DNA from: Caenorhabditis remanei
Lineage: Eukaryota > Nematoda > Chromadorea > Rhabditida > Rhabditidae
DNA length: 64,000 nucleotides
Direction: 5' to 3'
NCBI RefSeq assembly: GCF_010183535.1
Contig: NC_071328.1
Span: 2,790,001-2,854,000 of the forward strand
The number at the start of each line of letters is the position of its first letter. Within the stretch, counting starts at the first letter, position 1. The notes under the pieces were generated by a model. It worked only from the letters and a program-made list of their open reading frames with translations, did not search any database and was not told where the DNA came from. The position numbers and the translations under genes are program-made. Below, one piece after another: positions 23,114 through 35,200 of the stretch.

Positions 23114-26100
23114 TCAAGATTTCGAGCTAATCAACTTTGGCTGTTGTTGTTGTTGTTGTGTTGTCTCTTCCTGCGTCATGTTACCTGAAAAAAATTATTG
23201 ATTTTTATTATTTTTTTGATTTTTGGATTTGAAAAAAAATTAAATCTTAAAAATTTCAACCAAAAAAAGAAACTCACTCACAATGTAGCTCTTCTCGAGT
23301 CGTTGAAGTTCGGAACAGACTGCCTGAAAACGTAAAAATAAGAAAGTGCGCTCTATTGAGAAGGGCGTGTAGTCTGGGAGGACAAGCGGAAAAGCGAATT
23401 TTCTAAAATTTTACAAAAATTTATCAAAAAAAGTGATTTTTTAATCGGAAAATTGATTTTTGACTCGAAAATAGCTTAAAATTGTCGTGTAGTCCACGTG
23501 GACAAGTAGAATAATACGTTTTCGAAAATTTTGGCGATTTTCACTGCAAATTATCGAAAAATTTTGATTTTTTAAATCAGAATGTCACTTTTCTCATCAT
23601 TATTGACGTTTTTGGCGAAAAAATTGCTGAAAAACCAAGATTTTGGCACCTGGTGAGAATTCCGGTCGTGTAGTCCTCGTGGACAAGTGAAAAGAGATTT
23701 TTTGAAATTCTCTGTGATTTTTCTGAGTTTTTAGGTGAATTTGACTCGAAATCGCTTGCAAATATGAATTTTCAGCAAAAAAAGTGGAAAATAACAGTTT
23801 TTGTCTTTTTTACTGTACTTATGGGCGGAGCTTAAGGATTTTCAATCCAATCTTTTGTGGGCGGGGCTTAGGCTAACTTTGAGAGGGGTCTGACTCTTGT
23901 TTTAGGGGCGGAGCTTAAAAATTGAATGATCATTTCATATCTCGTTTCGAGAACACGGTTCCTCAGTTCGGATTCCTACTCATTTTTGTGGGCGGAGCTT
24001 ATTTCTGTGGGCTAAAAACGCCAGGAAAACTATTTTTCGCTCATTTCAAGCCGTTTTTTCCTATTTTTGAGTGGGCGGGGTCTATTCCAGTAGGGGGGAC
24101 CTCGTTACCCACAAAAAATTTCAATACAAAAATTGAAAAATTTTGAATTTTTTCTCCAAAAAAAGTCGACATTTCGACGATCATAGAATTTCAGACTATT
24201 TTTTTTTGAAAATTTCAAAAAATTTCCTTTTTTTTTTTGAATCCGGGCCAAGATTTCTCAGTGGGGCGTGGCCTACCTGAATATCACTCTCGACTTGTTT
24301 CTGTAACTGCATAGCGGTTGCCAACAACTGAACATTACCCTCTGCACTCGAAATACTCGTCTCGTACTGTGAATTAACTCTCTTCAAATTATACAATTTC
24401 ACATTCCAATAGAACATTTGAACGTCGTTTAACTTCACCAACTCATCATTCGCCGTGAATAACTGACATCCGAGATCAAATTTCCGAATGACGGCGTTAA
24501 TTGAGTTGAATGTCCACGCCTCGGCGACAGACATCTTGTGAGAGCCCATTGTGAATTTTCGGGTGATTTCCCGCGGAATATCCGATGGAAATTTGCTCAA
24601 AAGCTTCAACTGAACCATATGAACCGCCACGTAGCGTTCCTTGTTACGTGTCACTGCTGGTAGTTTCAAACCGTCTATTGTCACCCAATCCCATGCGGAG
24701 AGAGTGGCGATTAGGGCTTCTGTGCCGTCGGATGTGGAACTGGTGGTACGGAGACGATGTTGGGTTGTAGACGGGGAGAGCGAAGATTTCGAGGTCTGGA
24801 ATGAAGAGATTTAGGGGTGGGGCTTTGGAGCTAAAATCGTGAGAAATGAAGAGATTTTGTCGATTTTTGAGCGGTTTTCCTACTAAAATGTAATGAATAT
24901 CCTCTCTAGATCGGATCTAGAGACTTTTAGAGCGTTTGGTGTGGAATACTTATGGATCTACCCACGAAGAAAACTTGCCTACCCACGAACGCAAAAAAAT
25001 GTTTTTTTTATGGCACAAAAATGCAAAAAATGCATTGAATTGCATTCGTGAATAGAATTAAATTGCATTAAATGGTACAAGTTTTCTTCGTGGGTAGATC
25101 CATAAGGAAAAAGGGTATTAACACGGCACGCTTCTTACAACCGCGCTCTACCGAAAGGAATTTCGGTGGAGCGCAGTTGTAGCAACTGGTCCCCGAGCTA
25201 ATAACATAAATGGTAAAATGGGTAATGGATTACGGTGATTTTTTAACTCAAACACCCGATACTAACGATGTTTTTGAGCTTTCGTAAATCTTCGTTAAGG
25301 GAAAGATACAGCTACTTCAAGTTAGTGGATTAGTTTACTGAAATTTGGGTTTCTAGGCCATCAAATTTAAATTCAATCGAAAGAGAGAAATTCGGCAATT
25401 CCAGTGGTGTTTTCGGCTCCGGGACATTTCGCAGCTAGACGTTTCGCAGCCAGACGTTTCGCAGCCGTGAGCTCCACAGCCTCAAGTGGGCCGTTTTTGA
25501 TAACTTGACTTTTTCAGATAATTAATTGTTTGAGAAGTTATATAGAACATTTTTTGTGATTTTGAATAAGAGGACCACGAGAAATTTTGCCCAAAAAAAC
25601 CACAAAAAAAACTTTTGTTGAAAAATATGAAAAAATAGGTTTTTCTCGTAGAAGTAGTGGTTTTCGTCATTTTCTGAAACTAAACTTTCTGTTTGTACGG
25701 CTAGTTCTACGAGAAAAACCTATTTTTTCATATTTTTCAACAAAAGTTTTTTTTGTGGTTTTTTGGGCAAAATTTCTCGTGGTCCCCTTATTCAAAATCA
25801 CATAAAATGTTCTATATAACTTCTCAAACAATTAATTATCTGAAAAAGTCAAGTTATCACTGAAAAAACGGTCCACTTGAGGCTGTGGAGCTCACGGCTG
25901 CGAAACGTCTGGCTGCGAAACGTCTGGGTGCGAAACGTCTAGCTGCGAAATGTCCCGGAGCCGTGTTTTCATATTTCCGAAATTCCGAATTAAAGCGGAG
26001 TTGTGAGCGTTTGACGTAGGTGGCCTAGAAATTCAACTTTTGGATTTCTAAGACACCAAACTCAAGTCAGCGCATATATTATTACAAATTTCGATACTTT

Positions 26101-26957
26101 TGAAAATTTTAAGAAACTTTTATTATTGACGAATATGCTAAAAATTGCTCGTTCTAACTGACTCAAAATGAGCTTTGGTGGAAGAGTTTTTCCGTGTACT
26201 CCTCTCGGACAAGATTTTGGCTCAATTCCTCGTTTTCTCACTCTTTTCAATACATTTTCGTGTATTTTCAATATATGTCGGAAAAAATAAAAATAAACCA
26301 CGAAAACGTATTCTAAAAAGTGAGAAAACCGATTTATACTGTATTTTCCATGTTTTTGATGAGAAATTATGAGATTCTGAATTCTAACGACTCTCAGCCT
26401 CCAGAATCCTAGAATATACTGTGAAAAAAATAAAGTTTCGACAAGGATTTTCAAAAAAAATTTCGCGCGCTGAAACGCGCAAGCGCATAAAGTTGTGGGC
26501 GGAGCTTAAACTGCAAGCTTAAATAAGCGGCGCGGTTCTAATTCCAGTTGTTTTTTTCCAAATTAAGAACTGCGCCGCTTGCAGTTTAAGCTCCGCCCAC
26601 AACTTTATGCGCTTGCGTGTTTCAGCCCGCGAAATTTTTTTTGAAAATCCTTGTCGAAACTTTATTTTTTCGACAGTAGGCTTTATTCTAGAAACTTCTA
26701 CAAATGAATTTCTTCTATTCTGAGGATTCTGAATCTTCTAGAACCTTCTTTTCAAAGTAAGTATTTCGAAACTGCTCACTCACCTCATTACTCTTCTTCT
26801 GAGGCTCCTCCTCCACCTCCTCCTCCTGTTCCTTCTGCTGCAGATTCTCCACTTTTTCGGGTGTCGAACATTCCGAATCCTTCAATCCATCCACATCAAT
26901 CTCCGGACTATCCGATCTTTCCTTCTTTTCGTTCGTAGCCGTCGTAGTGTTGTCCAT
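23114..26957 (-). CDS. Unrecognised protein with acidic N-terminus and polyQ tail
   Basis: Minus-strand exons: 26957-26784, 24795-24277, 23323-23278 and 23184-23114, 269 residues. If the upstream one of two overlapping donors is used (exon end 23282), the product ends after VT, 247 residues, stop at 23178-23176. Residues 1-58 are charged and low complexity (KEQEEEVEEEPQKK). Next comes a Ser/Thr-rich linker. A conserved-looking core starts near residue 85 (ALIATLSAWDWVTIDGLKLP) and continues with RYVAVHMVQLKLLSKFP and MSVAEAWTFNSINAVIRKFD. The tail is a probable helix (LLATAMQLQKQVESDIQAVC) and then six glutamines in the long form. I do not recognise the family. No signal peptide or membrane span is evident. 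The start at MDN is the first ATG in frame behind a long CT-rich region. The gene is convergent with NAA60 and divergent from taf-5. Confidence 0.75.
24949..25107. repeat. CTTATGGATCTACCCACGAA hairpin
   Basis: Outer 25-bp arms are perfect complements; the loop repeats TGCATT. In intron 1 of the minus-strand unknown gene. Confidence 0.7.
25115..25204. repeat. Family A hairpin with the loop deleted
   Basis: ACACGGCACGCTTCTTACAA joined almost directly to TTTCGGTGGAGCGCAGTTG, 90 bp. Confidence 0.65.
25415..25962. mobile_element. Family H palindromic element
   Basis: 548 bp. Inverted ends GGCTCCGGGACATTTCGC carry tandem 14-bp GACGTTTCGCAGCC-type units, and the interior is an extended palindrome. 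It is flanked by an exact 8-bp duplication, gtgttttc. The 8-bp duplication suggests hAT-type mobilisation. It lies in intron 1 of the minus-strand unknown gene. Confidence 0.8.
26085..26320. repeat. Half copy of the CTCGGACAAG-type palindrome
   Basis: Same left half as at 6805, including the upstream ACTTTTATTATTGACG flank. In intron 1 of the minus-strand unknown gene. Confidence 0.55.
26418..26680. repeat. Family G palindrome
   Basis: ACTGTGAAAAAAATAAAG ... CTTTATTTTTTCGACAGT outer ends, GTTTCGACAAGGATTTTCAA and GTGGGCGGAGCTTAAACTGC arms, loop near 26555. In intron 1 of the minus-strand unknown gene, 104 bp from its exon 1. Confidence 0.75.
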
Positions 26958-27440
26958 GATGAGTATAGAGGGTGAATAAGGGGGTGACGGAGAAGAAGGA
27001 GCACTCCCCGCCTCCCATCGTCTGCGTCTCTCTCTTCTGCTTCTATCGATCCACGCTGTCTGCGTCTCTCTTTCTCTCACGGCTTCTGGTTCCCTCGGAT
27101 TTCGAATTCATGAATTTCTAAATTTCTATTTCTAATATATATATTTCTACTATCCAATCGTAATGAATGGATAATGGGTGAGTTATTTCATTTGTCTCTC
27201 TGCGTCTCTCCATTTTGCACACTCTCTAGTCCATCTCACTGGTATATACTTATAAGAGTCAAGTCAAGAATGTCTTCTTATCTTTTATGTCTAAAACATG
27301 ATAAGATAGCAGGGTAAACAATTGTGCACAATTAAAGAGAAAAGGAGATTGATAACAATTTGTATAGATTGCACAAAAATATTGAAAAGGGAATGGTGTG
27401 TATATACTGGTAGACAAAGAAGACTACAAACTACAAATTG
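26958..27440. promoter_or_regulatory. Candidate divergent upstream region (unknown gene / taf-5)
   Basis: CT-rich tracts (CTGCGTCTCTC several times), GATAAG / CTTATC pairs near 27275 and 27300, and no palindromic element. It lies immediately upstream of the minus-strand gene, with taf-5 2 kb to the right. Confidence 0.35.
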
Positions 27441-27782
27441 TTTTTTAATAGATATAAAATATATGGGTTCTAGGCCGTACTTTTGGAAATGTTAACTAGA
27501 ACTCTGCGTAAATTTCCAAAACGAGTTCTCGCGCACGCATCGCGACTCGGCCGGTAAATTCAAAATTTTCGTTGCGGACCTTACGTCTCGCACCCCTGTG
27601 TTGAACAGAAAATGTCTTGTTCAGTTATTTTGTGAAGTTTCGAAATATTCAAAATCCAGAAACCCTTCTGTCTGTTTTGTATTTTCTGAAAAAGCTCCAT
27701 CCACAATTCTTCTCCAGATTCGCTTTTGTCATTTCATCGTCTTATTGACACCCCCTTCCGTCCCTTTCCCCTTTGCAAAACC

Positions 27783-28045
27783 AGACTTGTCAAAAATCGG
27801 GCCGGCACGGATTCAAAAACGGTTCCCATTTTTTACTAGAATTGTTTGAAATTTTTCGAAAAAATAGAGTGAAATTGCTGAATCATAAATATTTACATTT
27901 TGAATCAATTTTATAGTTTTGGTTAAAAAAAACCATACTTTTTCTAAAAAAAAAGTTTTAAAAAAGTCAAAAATTCAAATTTTTTCAAAAAATGTTTTAA
28001 AACGGGCCGAGATTTTGTTTGATTTCGGCCCGGCCAGTGACAATT
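27783..28045. repeat. Family F element upstream of taf-5
   Basis: GACTTGTCAAAAATCGGGCC ... TCGGCCCGGCCAGTGACA. Inverted orientation relative to 2943. Confidence 0.6.
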
Positions 28046-28882
28046 CTGTACAGACAGCTGTGCAAAACCATCCCCATTTATGAGAGTGCAAACGCGCTCC
28101 GCTGGACTCTCATCCGAATCCATTCGTGTGTTTAGACGACTGCAGTCTTCTTTAGATAACCATCTCAGAGATATTTAGCCGAGAAAAGGGGATTTTCTCT
28201 TTATTTTATGAAGAGGGGGCCCTTGAAAAGCGAATAAATGAGATTTTTGAGGGTTTTTTTGGCGGTTTTATTGGTTTTTTCTGCTCAATTACTTTGAAAT
28301 TGCGAGTTTTTGGATAGAAATAAGAAAAAATATGATTTTTTTTTAGTTTTTTGAGCTGAAAATTGCAAAATTTTCGATTCCGTTTGCTTGAAAGCAATTA
28401 AAGTAAAATTTCTTATTGTTTTGAGCTTGAAAACCTGATTTCTCTAATCAGGACTATTAAATTTGAATAAAATTTGTTTTTAAAACGATTTTACTGTAAA
28501 CATCGCTGTTTTTAAGTAGAAATAGCTATTCTCCCGATTTTCTTTAAAAAATATATTATTTTTGTCTGAAAATTGTCGATTTTTAGCCGAAAATTCAGAT
28601 TTTTCAACTCATTATCGACTCCGGGACGTTTCGAAACTTTTTTGGCAATAATTTTCACTGTGTACGAATTTTTATTGATTTTGAATTTGAAAAAGTCATT
28701 TTGAATGAAAATTGATAATGGGTTAAAAATCTGAGTTTTTGGCTGAAAATTGACAATTTTAGGTTAAAAATCACTTTTTAAGTCAATTATAGTGAATTTT
28801 CGCGATTTTAAGTTTAAAATTTGATTAAAATACGATAAAAATTTGAAAATTCTTGCTGGAATTTCATTTTTTCTCACAGTAA

Positions 28883-29154
28883 TATTAGCAGAGCAATTTA
28901 CTTACAACTTCGCCCCATCGCAAACGAGAGAGGCGCAGAGTTTTTTCTCTCTCCAACACAAAATTTCACAGTTTTTGACCTATTTTCACAAGTTTTAAAT
29001 AAAAATTTGCCAATTTTCGAGTGAAAATTATGCAAAAATAGATCAAAAATGGTGAAAATCTGTTTCGCGCCAGAAAAAACTCTGCGTCTCTCTCGCCGAT
29101 ACTCTCTCGTTTGCGGTGGGGCGCAGTTGTAAGAAGGGGTGGGCTGCTAATAAA
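28883..29154. repeat. Family B hairpin just upstream of taf-5
   Basis: CCCCATCGCAAACGAGAGAG ... CTCTCGTTTGCGGTGGGGCG. It ends 75 bp before the taf-5 ATG, so it lies in the proximal promoter or outron. Confidence 0.7.
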
Positions 29155-29220
29155 TAATTTTTAAAAAACGCTTAAAAAATCGATTAAACTACGAATTTAT
29201 TTTGAAACAATGTCATAATT

Positions 29221-29228
29221 ATTTGCAG
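29221..29228 (+). other. Splice acceptor abutting the taf-5 start codon
   Basis: atttgcag lies directly against ATG 29229. An acceptor with no 5'UTR behind it is typical of spliced-leader trans-splicing. An upstream 5'UTR exon is the alternative. Confidence 0.5.
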
Positions 29229-32200
29229 ATGAACCCACAGGACAACGAGAATTCGAATAGTCAATTCTTCGACTCTCCTCTCATGAATCAGAATAATCCG
29301 ATGGATGATGGTCTTCTGTCGAGACCAATGAACAACGAGACCCTCCAGGCGGTTTTGGAGTTTTTAAGAAAAAACGGACTGTCCGAAACGGAGGAACAGT
29401 TGACACGGGAGGCGGGGCCTGTGTTGAGGAATGAGGGAACCAGTGGATTGCCGCCCGAGTACGTTTTATTGAGAGATTTTTGTTGGAAAATTGAAGAAAA
29501 AAGAGAGAAAAATGCATTTTTATTCAGAAAATCACAAAATTTTTTTTAAAAAATTCTATAAAAACCGTATAAAACTGAAAAAAAACTAATTTTTCAATTT
29601 TAAGAGCGATAAAAACCTGATTTTTCTTGAAATTCGATATGAAAATGTGTTCTTTAAAAAGATGCTCAAAAAACGCGTCAACGGCGCCCCAGACCAAAGA
29701 TCTCGGTTTTTTATGTGTTTGAAGTTTTTGTCAATTTTTTACGGTCCGAATGAATATTTTCAATTCAAAAACGCGCCAGAGGCGCCCCAGATCCTCTGAA
29801 AAGGAAAAGTATCGGGATTTCCGGTCATTTTGAGCGCAATTTTTACAAAACCGCGTCAATGGCACGCCAGCCCGAAAAATTTGCCGTTTTTCAGGTGCAT
29901 TTTAAATCGGAAAAACAAAGTTTTGACTCGGAATTTGATCTGAACAGTGTACCTATATATTCTAATTTGAGTTTCTAGTAAGCGCGTCAAACGCGACCCT
30001 TTAAAGAACACATTTTCATATCAAATTCTGTGGAACATTCCGGTTTTTTGCGCTCTTAAAATTGAAAATTTTCTTCTAAAATTCGTCTAAAAAACCCAGA
30101 TCTAACCGTTCGAAAGTCTTTCCAGAGAAGCGATATCCGTTGAATTCGATGCCTGGCGTGCCTCCGACGCGTTTTTTTAATTGAAAATATGCGTTCGGAC
30201 CGTAAAAGATCGACAAAAACCAATAATTTTAAACCGAAATTTCGAGTTTCTGAAACTGAGGCGCGTTTGACGCGTTTTTGAGCATCTTTTTAAGAGCACA
30301 TTTTCATATCGAATTCTATGAAAAATCTGGTGTTTTGCTCAGGTATGTGCCTGGGTGGCGTTGAGCGCCTCGCATTTCTTCAAAGTGTGATAAAAAACCT
30401 CGAAAATGCGAAAAGAGAGAGTGTGTAAAAAGGAGAGACGAGATCTGGTCAATCTCGCGCTGATTGGCTGATTGAAAGGGGCGGAGTCTCTCGGTGAACG
30501 CTGATTGGTCGCTTGAGATTAAGCATGAGCAATATTCGCATTTTTGCCGTGGCCGAAGCGGAAACTAGTCCCCCTCGCCAAACATCGTCTCTCGATTCTA
30601 CACACTCTCTCTTTTCGCGTTTTCGCACACTTTTGATTTTCTCAGCGCCCAAAGCGCCTCTATAGGCACATCCCTGGTTTTGCTCTGAAAATTGAAAAAT
30701 TTGTCTAAAAACCCTAAACATCTGAGTTTTTACGGTCCGATCGCATATTTTCAATTCAAAAACGCGTCGGAGGCGCCCCCGATCTTCTGAAAATTGAAAC
30801 TCGGGATTGAGCCGCTTTAGAATCTTAAAAATGTGCCCAAAAACGCGTCAACGACGCCCCAGTCCCATTTTCGGAAATTCTGATAGCAGGAAAACGCGCC
30901 AAAGGCACCCCAGGCACAAAATCAGGAATTTTTAGCGAAAAATCTCGGTTTTTGATATGTTTGAACATACTGAATATATATTTTTCCAAATCAAAAAACG
31001 CGCAAGAGGTGCCCCAGACTTATAAATTCTGATTCCGATTTTTTGTGCTCTGAAAATTGAAATTTATTCGAGTTTGGGGCACCTCTTGCGCGTTTTTTGA
31101 TTTGGAAAAATATATATTCAGTATGTTCAAACATATCAAAAACCGAGATTTTTCGCTAAAAATTCCAGATTTTGTGCCTGGGGTGCCTTTGGCGCGTTTT
31201 CCAGCTATTTTGGGTTGAAAATTTCGGTTTTTTGCGCTCTTAAAATTGAAAATTTTCTCCTAAAACCCGTCTAAAAAACCCAGATCTAACCGTTCGAAAG
31301 TCTTTCCAGAGAAGCGATATCCGTTGAATTCGATGCATTTGTGAAGCACGCGAATGAGTGTTCAGATGTGATACAAGCAGAGTTCAGTCAGCTGATATTC
31401 CCAATATTTGCTCATAGTTATATTGCTTTGATGGATAAACATCCGGATACCGCCAGGAAATTCTTCAATCGATTCAAAATATTCATTCCCGAATGTTTCT
31501 CGGAATTCGTTCATAAACTGTCACTAATTGAAGACCAAATGACAATGAGACCGAATGAATATGTGAGAGTTCTCAGGGAGAATAAGGTTCTCGTCAAATT
31601 ATCCAAACCGACTCAGAAACATTTGGAATCGATTCAGACGAGACTTATTGGCGTCAAGAATATCATTGCAAAGCATATCAATATTGAAAGTGAGTGGGTT
31701 TTTGGATTAAAAACGAGATTTTTAGGTCAAAAATCGCATTTTTTAGACAAAAATTCGAGGTTTCTCAGGTCAAAAACCCTATTTTCCGCGTCAAAAACCG
31801 CATTTTTCTGACAAAAACCTTCATTTTTGCGTCAAAAACCTAAATTTTCAGACGAAAATTAGATTCTCTCAAAAACTGACAGTTTTCACCTGAATTTACC
31901 GAGTTTTTTCCAAAATTTTCTGCCCTGGGGCGCGTTTGGCGCGTTTCTTTAGAGTTTTGACTTTATTAAGAACGGAAACATGGAAGGCTGGCGTACCTTG
32001 TGCGCGTTTTTGTTTGATGGCGACTGGGGTGCCTTTGGCGCGCTCTTGAAAGTCTGGGGCGCCTTGGGCGCTAAAAACGTAGGTCTGCAATAACTTAAAA
32101 ACGCGCTGAACGCACCCCAGATCTCAGAATGAAAATCTAAGATTTTTCAGTTTAGACTTCTTAGTTCACGCTTCTTGAGCATGATGATTTCCAGGGAAAA

Positions 32201-35200
32201 ATTCAAAACAGAACGCGCTGAACGCACGCCAGCCTTCTATCCGAGTTGCCGAAATTCACACTTTCAGAAAGAAAGTTTTCAAGATTTTTCAGTTTAAACT
32301 TCCCAGTTTTCCATATTTGAATGAACCTGGTCGGGCCGAGTAAAAAATTTGAAATTTTTGATCGAAAATGTGAATTTTTTGAATTTTACCGAAGTTTTGA
32401 CTATACTTCAGAATTCAATCAAAAGCTATTTATGCATCAAGAAATTGAAATTTTTAATGTAAAATACACACTTCTTTTTTTTTCCGTGATGGATATAGGC
32501 GCCGACGAGGGAGCAATGAGTCGAACGATGATTGAGAGTCAAATGGGCGGAATACTGGGAGTAATTGGGAAAGGAGAACGGAGACACAAAATGTTATTCT
32601 CAGTTGTGAAAGACGAATTGATGCAGAGTATTGAAAAGAGAAAAACGAAAGGAAAGGATGTTGGAAAGAAGATGCCAACGGTGAATTGAGCAGATTTTGC
32701 GGAATGGTTTTATTAAAAATACGGTAGAAAATATGCCTATGGATGCGGAGGAAAACTTTTTTTTCAAAAATTATTTACCGAAAAACCAAAAAAAATTCTT
32801 AAAAATCGCTGAAAATCCCGAGTTTTAGCCATAGAAATGCTCGGCGGCCTAACTTTTCAATTTTGGATTCCTCGGCCATCAAATTACGGCAGTTTTGTCA
32901 TCACTTCTACTGAAATTTCCAATTTTCTCAAGAATAGACCAAAAAATATTGAAAAACAGAATTCTGTTTGAAAAATTGTTGATAATTAAAGAAAAAAAAA
33001 AGAAAAAGTTGAATCTTCGAGTGTTTGATTTAAAATGGCAGTTTGTGGCCGAACTTTTCAGTTTTAGGTTTCTAGGCCACCTGTCACTAAGCGAATCCCC
33101 CCGTTCTGTTTTTCTCTTGAAATGTCGGCGAGAAAATTGATTAATGCTTGATGGCCTAGGAATCCGAAATTGGGAAGTTAGGCCACCAGGGGAATTTTGA
33201 TCGAAAAATTTTGAAACATTCGCATTTTTTCGTGAAATTGAGCTCAAATACTCAAGTTTATTGTGTTTTCCACACGAAAAACACAATTTTTTAAATTTTT
33301 TTTTGTAAAATTGGTCTGAAATTCTCAAAAATTCCGCGTCTTACCAACTTTAAACACAAAAAACTACATTTTTCGTAAAATTGGGCTAAAATACTCAAAT
33401 TTTCTGTGGTTTTAGCGATTTTTAACACGAAAAACAGAATTTTAGGTTGGCTGGCTGGCCTAGAAACCCAAAATTGGGAAGTTAGGCCATCAGGTGAATT
33501 TTGATAAAAATCGCGATTATCAGCCGAAAAACCGCAAGTTTCCCGGGTTTTTTTTCGTAAAATTGGTCTAAAATACTCACATTTTCTACGTTTTTAACGA
33601 TTTTTCAGTTAAAAACACATAAAATTTCATAATTTTTCGTTTTTTCCAGGCACAACACTGTCCCCAACACGACCGTATCCCCCTACCACCAATCTCCGAA
33701 CACTTACGAGAAGAGCGTCGAAATTGGCTTCGCGACGTGGGAAAAATGGCGATAATCACTCCAGAAACGCCCGTCTCAATATGTATGTACACAACGATAA
33801 ATGCACCAGTGGGCGTGGCTTCGTGTGACTTCTCAGACGATTCGAGCTTCATTGCGATGGGTCTATCGGACTCATCGATAGTCATCAACGCGATGGATCC
33901 GATGAATAAAATGAAAAAATTGAGAGATATGGAATTTTTGGAAAAAATCGATATCGAGACGGCCGACAATGTTCACGCGCAAATGTTTGATCTACAAGGA
34001 TCCCAGTCGAGTGTACGGTACACGGGACACGGTGGACCAGTGTTCTCTGTGAATTTCTCACCCGATCGACGACTTCTTCTCTCCTCATCTGGAGATAAGA
34101 CAATCCGATTGTGGAGTATGGATGCTCAAAGAAATGTCGTCATTTATAGGTGTCCGGCGATGGTTTGGCAGGTAATTTGGGTGGCTGGGGTGCCTTTGGC
34201 GCGTTTCGGCGTGAAAAATCGGAAAAATTCGTCAAAAATTGACAATTTTTATGTGTATTTTCGAGTTTTTTGAGAAGGCTGGCGCACCTTGGGCGCGTTT
34301 TTGTTTGATGGCGACTGGGGTTCCTTTGGCGCGCTCTTGAGAGGCTGGGGCGCCTTGGGCGCTAAAAGCGTTAAAAAAGACAATTTTCACCTGAATTTAC
34401 CGAGTTTTTTTTGAACTGGGGTGCCTTTGGCGCGTTTGGGCGTGAAAAATCGGAAAATTCGTCAAAAATTGATAATTTTTATCTGTATTTTCGAGTTTTT
34501 TCATATACCGTAAATACTGTATTACCAGTCGGTTAACGCAGCCTAACGGCTGCTAAACCTCCTTTTCTTCTCCACCCTTCTGGGTGTTTCAGCGCCTGCG
34601 GCGCTTCTCAAATGGTTCCGACTATCGAGGTTTCATAATTTTTCCTACTCCTGGATCGTATAAATTTTTCACTTGTTATTAGTTTTTGTAGGCTAAGCAG
34701 CCCGTTATGATAGAAACCAATTAAAGCACCTCTGCTTTACTGATAAGATTTCGACAAACTTTCTCAATGACTTATCTTTCCTGTGGAATATGAAGCGATT
34801 TTTTTCTTCATAAATATTCTTAAGGAAACATAGACAGCAGAGTTGAGCGGAATTCCGCCTTCCGCCACTTTTTTCATTCCGCTTTCCGCTTTCCGTCGAA
34901 ATGTTTTTATTCCGCTTTCCGCCTTCCGCCTTCCGCCTTCCGCCTTCCGCTATTTCAAGAGCTTTTCCGCCTTGCGCCTAGAGGATATCAGCTTGAAAAA
35001 TTTATTCGCAGACTCCAATTTGCTGCTATTTTTGAGGTTTTTTTTGCAGCAAAGTTATCAGTTTTTGCCGAACAAAAAAAAACAAAATTTTACCCAACTT
35101 TAACCATTTTAAGGGCTTTTTGCAACAAAATAAGGCCAAATCGTCTTCTTAAAAACGACATTGTATTCCGCCTTCGGCCTTTTTGCATTTTTTTCATTCC

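Larger units (their letters stand above)
21150..23365. repeat. Alternating array of GCGCTCTAATGA motifs
   Basis: About 22 copies of a roughly 18-bp motif (AAGTGCGCTCTAATGATAA) in mostly alternating orientation. They form successive stem-loops, e.g. 22070/22111, 22158/22200, 22243/22290, 22337/22363 and 22442/22473. The array spans NAA60 intron 3, the gap between the convergent stops and the 3' end of the minus-strand gene. Confidence 0.75.

Noticed and set aside
30449..30754. 101-residue minus-strand ORF
   Set aside because: It lies mostly inside the hAT-like MITE and crosses its border into family D sequence.
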